Shown: positions 6,658-10,441 of the stretch, in pieces | Layout: each line of letters opens with the position of its first letter | How positions within the stretch are numbered: the first letter of the stretch is position 1 | Assembly (NCBI GenBank): GCA_022508735.1 | Contig: JAFLUQ010000078.1 | Location: 1-10,441 of the forward strand | DNA: 10,441 nucleotides | Reading direction: 5' to 3' | Source of the DNA: Oscillospiraceae bacterium | GTDB taxonomy: Bacteria > Bacillota > Clostridia > UMGS1883 | The notes under the pieces: model-generated | The model's database searches: none | What the model was told of the DNA's origin: nothing | Seen by the model: only the letters and a program-made list of their open reading frames with translations | Made by a program: the position numbers and the translations under genes

Positions 6658-8643
6658 TTATACTATCCTTTTAAACATTTTTTCTATTCTGTATTTGCTC
6701 ATTTTGACCGCTATTGGTCTGCCGTGCGGGCAGGTTGATATGCCATCGAGCCGAAGCGCGTCTCTTGTCAGGCGCTCCATTTCCTCCACGGTCAGGTCAC
6801 GGTTTGCCCGTATGGCAGAGTGACAGGCCAGGGTGTACATAGCCTTATCCCGCCTGTCCGCTATACTGCCGCTGCCGCCGCCCATGAGTACCCCGGCCAG
6901 TTCACCGAGAAGGCTCTCGCCCTCGGTGGCCGAACAGTCTGACGGCACGCTGCGGATCATGACGGTGTTTCCGCCCACGTCCTCCAAATCAAAGCCCATA
7001 TCCCAAAGAAAATCGCGGTTTTCCATGACCGCCGTAAACTCCGACGGGCTCAGGCTCACGTTCTGTGGCAGCATCAATAGCTGCATGGTGTTCTTTTCCT
7101 CGCTCGACTTTAATGCCTCATAGCGTATTCGTTCATGGGCGGCATGCTGGTCGATGAGGATGAACTCGCCCTCGGCCTCCGCCAGGATATATGTGGAGAA
7201 AAGCTGGCCTATGATCCTTATAGGGAGCTCTGTTTCCGGTTCCTGCTTTTCTTCCGGCCCGGGAGTCGGCTTTTGAGCTTCCTCGACCTCCGGTTCGGGA
7301 GTTTTAGGGTTTTCAGGCTCCGTATCATTCATGATCGGGCTTTTTATTTCTCCGCTTTTGAGCCGTCGCTCAGTCTCCTCGTCGAGGCGCTCCACCTGCT
7401 TTTTCGGGAGCAGCGGGCTTATTTCGGTTTTGAGAATGATTTCCTTATCCTCTTTGCTGCTTATGGGCTTACGCTCAGGCGCAGTCGGTGTATATTGCCG
7501 GAATTTGCCTCCGGAGGGCTTTTCGGCTTCCGGCTTCAGCTCCGGTTTTGTCTGTGCTTTCACCGCCGGCCGGATGCTTATCTGCTCAGGCTGACGGACG
7601 GTAAAGGGCAGCTTATAGCTTTCCTGTGCGGAGGGTCTCAGTCCTCCGGCCCCCGATGCCTTCGCCAATGTATTTTTTACCGCCCAGTAGACCGTGTTAT
7701 ATACGGCTCTCTCGTCGGCGAACTTTACTTCTGTTTTAGTTGGGTGGACGTTTACGTCGCAGAGCGCGGGGTTAAGCTCCACGTTCAGCACTGCCACAGG
7801 GAAGCGCCCGCTCATGAGCTCGTTCTTATATGCCTCGGCGAGCGCCAGACTTAATGCCCGGCTCCCAACGCTGCGGCCGTTCACAAAAAACACCTGCATA
7901 CTGCGGCTTGGGCGCGAAAGGTTGTTTTTGCCCACAAGGCCCGTCACGCGGACGGTCTCGCCCCTGTAGTCCACCTTCTCCATATTTTCTGAAATATCCT
8001 TGCCCCAAAGGCAGCGCACAGCGTCGGAAAGGCTGTTGTTGCCCGGAGTAAAGAATACCTCCTTACCCTCACGGATAAGCCGAATGGATACGTCCGGTCG
8101 GCTCAGGGCCTGCCGCTGGCAGACCTCGGTCACGAGTGCGGCCTCGGCGCTGTCTTTCTTGAGGAACTTCATTCTGGCCGGTGTGTTAAAAAACAGGTTT
8201 TCAACCACAACGCTTGTGCCGTCGGGGCAGCCTGTTTCTTCATTTACGACGATCTCGCCGCCCTCCACCACAATATGGGTGCCGAAGGAGCTTTGAGGTG
8301 TTTTTGTCGTCATTTCGGTGCGGCTGACCGAGGCTATGGAGCACAGGGCCTCACCGCGAAAACCGAGGGTCGTTATATGCTCAAGGTCAGTTTCGTCCTT
8401 GATCTTGCTGGTAGCATGGCGCATAAAGGCACGCTCCGCGTCGTCGGGCAGTATGCCTCCGCCGTCGTCGGTTATGCGTATATAAGAAACTCCGCCGCGG
8501 CGTACTTCCACAGTCACAGATTTTGCTCCCGCATCAATGGAGTTTTCCACCATTTCCTTAACGGCGTTGGCCGGCCGCTCCACGACCTCGCCCGCCGCGA
8601 TTTTTTCGGCGGCGGCCTTGCTGAGAATATTTATTTTTCCCAT
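6658..8643 (-). CDS. mutL: DNA mismatch repair protein MutL (endonuclease type)
   Basis: A 661-residue MutL that links MutS mismatch recognition to strand incision. The N-terminal GHKL ATPase has VKEMVENSIDAGA (catalytic Glu30, Mg-binding Asn34), DDGGGI (59-64) and GFRGEAL (94-100); NPALCDVNVHPTK (291-303) is the conserved end of the transducer domain. A linker (about 335-475) is rich in Pro, Glu and Lys and probably disordered. The C-terminal domain carries the nuclease motif DQHAAHE (498-504, then E509), ACHSAIRA (606-613) and CPHGRP (638-643), the metal-binding set of incising MutL proteins. QLLMLP (521-526) resembles the sliding-clamp-binding motif of B. subtilis MutL. These point to methyl-independent repair without MutH. 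The ATG at 8643 is 22 bases from the mutS stop, behind a purine-rich leader (AAAGGG then six Gs). Confidence 0.97.
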   Translation of the reverse strand: MGKINILSKAAAEKIAAGEVVERPANAVKEMVENSIDAGAKSVTVEVRRGGVSYIRITDDGGGILPDDAERAFMRHATSKIKDETDLEHITTLGFRGEALCSIASVSRTEMTTKTPQSSFGTHIVVEGGEIVVNEETGCPDGTSVVVENLFFNTPARMKFLKKDSAEAALVTEVCQRQALSRPDVSIRLIREGKEVFFTPGNNSLSDAVRCLWGKDISENMEKVDYRGETVRVTGLVGKNNLSRPSRSMQVFFVNGRSVGSRALSLALAEAYKNELMSGRFPVAVLNVELNPALCDVNVHPTKTEVKFADERAVYNTVYWAVKNTLAKASGAGGLRPSAQESYKLPFTVRQPEQISIRPAVKAQTKPELKPEAEKPSGGKFRQYTPTAPERKPISSKEDKEIILKTEISPLLPKKQVERLDEETERRLKSGEIKSPIMNDTEPENPKTPEPEVEEAQKPTPGPEEKQEPETELPIRIIGQLFSTYILAEAEGEFILIDQHAAHERIRYEALKSSEEKNTMQLLMLPQNVSLSPSEFTAVMENRDFLWDMGFDLEDVGGNTVMIRSVPSDCSATEGESLLGELAGVLMGGGSGSIADRRDKAMYTLACHSAIRANRDLTVEEMERLTRDALRLDGISTCPHGRPIAVKMSKYRIEKMFKRIV

Positions 8644-8647
8644 TATT

Positions 8648-8657
8648 CCCCCCGCCC
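8648..8657 (-). promoter_or_regulatory. G-rich leader before mutL (GGGCGGGGGG)
   Basis: The 22-base mutS-mutL gap contains GGG-C-GGGGGG ending 4 bases before the mutL ATG. It probably serves as the ribosome binding site together with the preceding AAAGGG. The six-base G run is a potential slippage site whose length would change the spacing between ribosome binding site and start codon. Confidence 0.5.
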
Positions 8658-8665
8658 TTTCTATC

Positions 8666-10441
8666 TTATATCATTTTCTGCAACTCATATAATTTATTTA
8701 ATGCCTCTATTGGCGTCAAAGTTGTTATGTCTATTTCCTTCAGTGCTTCCACAGCGGGAGAATCCTCCGCCGGGGCAAAGCTCAGCTGACTTTGTTCCTG
8801 CGGCACAGGCACGTCGCGCTTTATTTCGCCTGACTGTATCTCCGCCAGAACCTCTTTTGCCCTCTTTATCACAGGATTAGGCACACCGCTCAGCTTAGCC
8901 ACCTCAATGCCGTAGCTCTCGTCGGTACCGCCGCGAACTATCTTCCTCAGGAAAGTTATATCGTCGCCGCGCTTCTTACAGACGGTGTTGTAATTCTTGA
9001 CCCCTTTAAGACGCTCCTCCAGAGCCGTCAGCTCGTGGTAATGGGTGGCGAACAGAGTTTTCATGCCTATTTTGTTTACTATATGTTCTATAACCGCCCA
9101 TGCTATGGAAAGGCCGTCAAAGGTGCTTGTACCGCGGCCGACCTCATCCAGTATGCAGAGGCTGTTTTTAGTTGCGTTTTTGAGTATATAGCTGACCTCA
9201 CTCATTTCGAGAGTAAAGGTGCTCTGCCCCGAGGCAAGGTCATCGCTGGCGCCGATTCGGGTGAATATCTTGTCCACCACGCCTATGCGGCACTGGCTTG
9301 CAGGCACAAAACTGCCTATCTGAGCCATAAGCGCTATAAGGGCCACCTGACGCATATAAGTTGACTTACCCGCCATGTTCGGACCGGTGATTATGGCCGC
9401 ACGGTTTGGGCCGCAGTCGAGTTCGGTGTCGTTCGGCACAAACACGCTCTTTTTGAGCACCTGCTCCACCACCGGATGACGGCCGTCTTTTATGTAGATC
9501 TCGTCGGATATGTTTATCTCAGGGCGAACATAGCGATTTTTGACCGCAGCCTCGGCCAGTGAGCATAGCACATCCGCTGTGGCTATGGCCCGTGCGGTTC
9601 TTTCAATTCGCTCAATCTCGCCGCAAACGCGAACGCGTATATCAACGAACTGCTCATACTCCATCGCCGTCAGCCGCTCGGTAGCGCCAAGCACCGTGCT
9701 TTCGACCTCTTTCAGCTCGGGAGTTATAAACCTCTCTCCATTAACTGTGGTCTGCTTGCGCACATAATCTTCGGGCACCTTGCTGAGCTGAGAGTTGCTC
9801 ACCTCAATGTAGAAGCCGAACACCTTGTTATACTTTACCTTTAAATTCTTTATGCCTGTGCGGTCCCGCTCCCGGGCCTCGATGGCTCCTATACTGCCCT
9901 TTCCCCCGTCGGAGGCGGCGCGCAGACGGTCGATTTCCTCGTTAAAGCCCTTCTTTATGAGCTTGCCCTCACGAAGCACTATGGGCGGCTCGTCCTCTAT
10001 GGCGCGTTCGAGCAGGTCCCACAGATCTTCAAGGGTATCAAACACAGCCGCCTGACGGTTCATTATCGGACTGCGGCAGCTGCACAATGCTTTATAAAGC
10101 CGCGGCAGAGCCGCAAAAGACGAGCGCAGAGCCACAAGATCACGGGCATTGCACACACCCATCGACGCCCGGCTCATAAGCCGTTCAATGTCCAATATGC
10201 CGTTCATTGCATCGCGGATCTCCTCACGGAGGGAAAGATTGTTAACCAGTTCCTCAACTCCGCTGAGCCTCGCAGTAATAGGGCCAACGCTCACAAGCGG
10301 GCATAGTATCCAGCTTTTCAGCATGCGACTGCCCATAGAGGTGCGTGTCTTATCAAGCACCCAATAGAGGCTGCCCTTTTTGGTCTTGTCGCGCATGGTC
10401 TCGGTGAGTTCAAGGTTGCGGCGGCTGTTCATATCTATATC
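8666..10441 (-). CDS. mutS: DNA mismatch repair protein MutS, 5' end cut off by window edge
   Basis: The C-terminal 591 residues of a MutS1 protein of about 870; the frame is open to the right edge. The fragment begins within the conserved core (NSRRNLELTE), so the N-terminal mismatch-reading domain with the Phe-x-Glu motif lies outside. The Met at 10432 is internal and not the start. Visible, numbering from that Met: lever and clamp regions with YNKVFGFYIEV (201-211); ATPase Walker A GPNMAGKST (350-358); the STFTLEMSE signature (404-412); Walker B LCILDEVGRGTST (425-437); and the ATHYHEL switch histidine region (462-468). QSQLSF (547-552) is a sliding-clamp-binding motif near the end, followed by the usual MutS C-terminal helix (TPIEALNKLYELQ). 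Role: recognises mismatches and recruits MutL in an ATP-dependent way. It is followed after 22 bases by mutL, the standard mutSL arrangement. Confidence 0.97.
   Translation of the reverse strand, partial: DIDMNSRRNLELTETMRDKTKKGSLYWVLDKTRTSMGSRMLKSWILCPLVSVGPITARLSGVEELVNNLSLREEIRDAMNGILDIERLMSRASMGVCNARDLVALRSSFAALPRLYKALCSCRSPIMNRQAAVFDTLEDLWDLLERAIEDEPPIVLREGKLIKKGFNEEIDRLRAASDGGKGSIGAIEARERDRTGIKNLKVKYNKVFGFYIEVSNSQLSKVPEDYVRKQTTVNGERFITPELKEVESTVLGATERLTAMEYEQFVDIRVRVCGEIERIERTARAIATADVLCSLAEAAVKNRYVRPEINISDEIYIKDGRHPVVEQVLKKSVFVPNDTELDCGPNRAAIITGPNMAGKSTYMRQVALIALMAQIGSFVPASQCRIGVVDKIFTRIGASDDLASGQSTFTLEMSEVSYILKNATKNSLCILDEVGRGTSTFDGLSIAWAVIEHIVNKIGMKTLFATHYHELTALEERLKGVKNYNTVCKKRGDDITFLRKIVRGGTDESYGIEVAKLSGVPNPVIKRAKEVLAEIQSGEIKRDVPVPQEQSQLSFAPAEDSPAVEALKEIDITTLTPIEALNKLYELQKMI

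Noticed and set aside
6833..7969. Plus-strand open frames opposite mutL
   Set aside because: They are shadows of the MutL frame, which is intact with all ATPase and nuclease motifs.
8666..10432. MutS starting at the Met at 10432
   Set aside because: The frame stays open to the window edge, and the sequence here aligns with the middle of MutS (NSRRNLELTE), so this Met is internal.

Overview
This window is a compact, single-direction gene block. All nine recognisable genes lie on the minus strand, so transcription runs from right to left. The order in that direction is mutS (5' end cut off by the right edge), mutL, miaA, hfq, a gene for a HlyD-like membrane-anchored protein, yggS/ylmE, sepF, ylmH and ileS (3' end cut off by the left edge). 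I see no tRNA, rRNA, CRISPR array, insertion sequence, phage gene or plasmid gene.

The organism is most likely a Gram-positive anaerobe of the class Clostridia, perhaps a gut Ruminococcaceae/Oscillospiraceae-like bacterium. The reasons are the yggS-sepF-ylmH-ileS division/translation block typical of Firmicutes, the methyl-independent MutS/MutL pair with an endonuclease MutL, good AGGAGG-type ribosome binding sites, and an Hfq that resembles Gram-positive ones over most of its length. The family-level placement is inference.

Layout by region. From about 10441 to 6658 lie the mismatch-repair genes mutS and mutL; both carry recognisable sliding-clamp-binding motifs, and MutL carries its nuclease motif. 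From 6653 to 5488 lie miaA (tRNA A37 prenylation) and hfq (RNA chaperone), joined by a 4-base ATGA overlap. From 5487 to 4267 is an orphan HlyD-like protein with one membrane anchor. From 4266 to 2289 are yggS (PLP homeostasis), sepF (Z-ring anchoring) and ylmH (S4-domain ribosome factor). The left 2.2 kb is isoleucyl-tRNA synthetase. Junctions are extremely tight: an overlap at miaA/hfq and at sepF/ylmH, zero spacing at hfq/HlyD and HlyD/yggS, and gaps of 4, 22 and 50 bases elsewhere. This points to one long operon with translational coupling. The only larger gap (93 bases, ylmH to ileS) holds a strong GC hairpin.

This is mostly core genome. The points most worth a second look are the orphan HlyD-like protein embedded in a division block, the absence of ylmG and divIVA from their usual places, the RRER arginine rim on Hfq, the KFSKS signature with a two-zinc cysteine set in IleRS, and the hairpin before ileS. 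I found no convincing new defence or mobile system.
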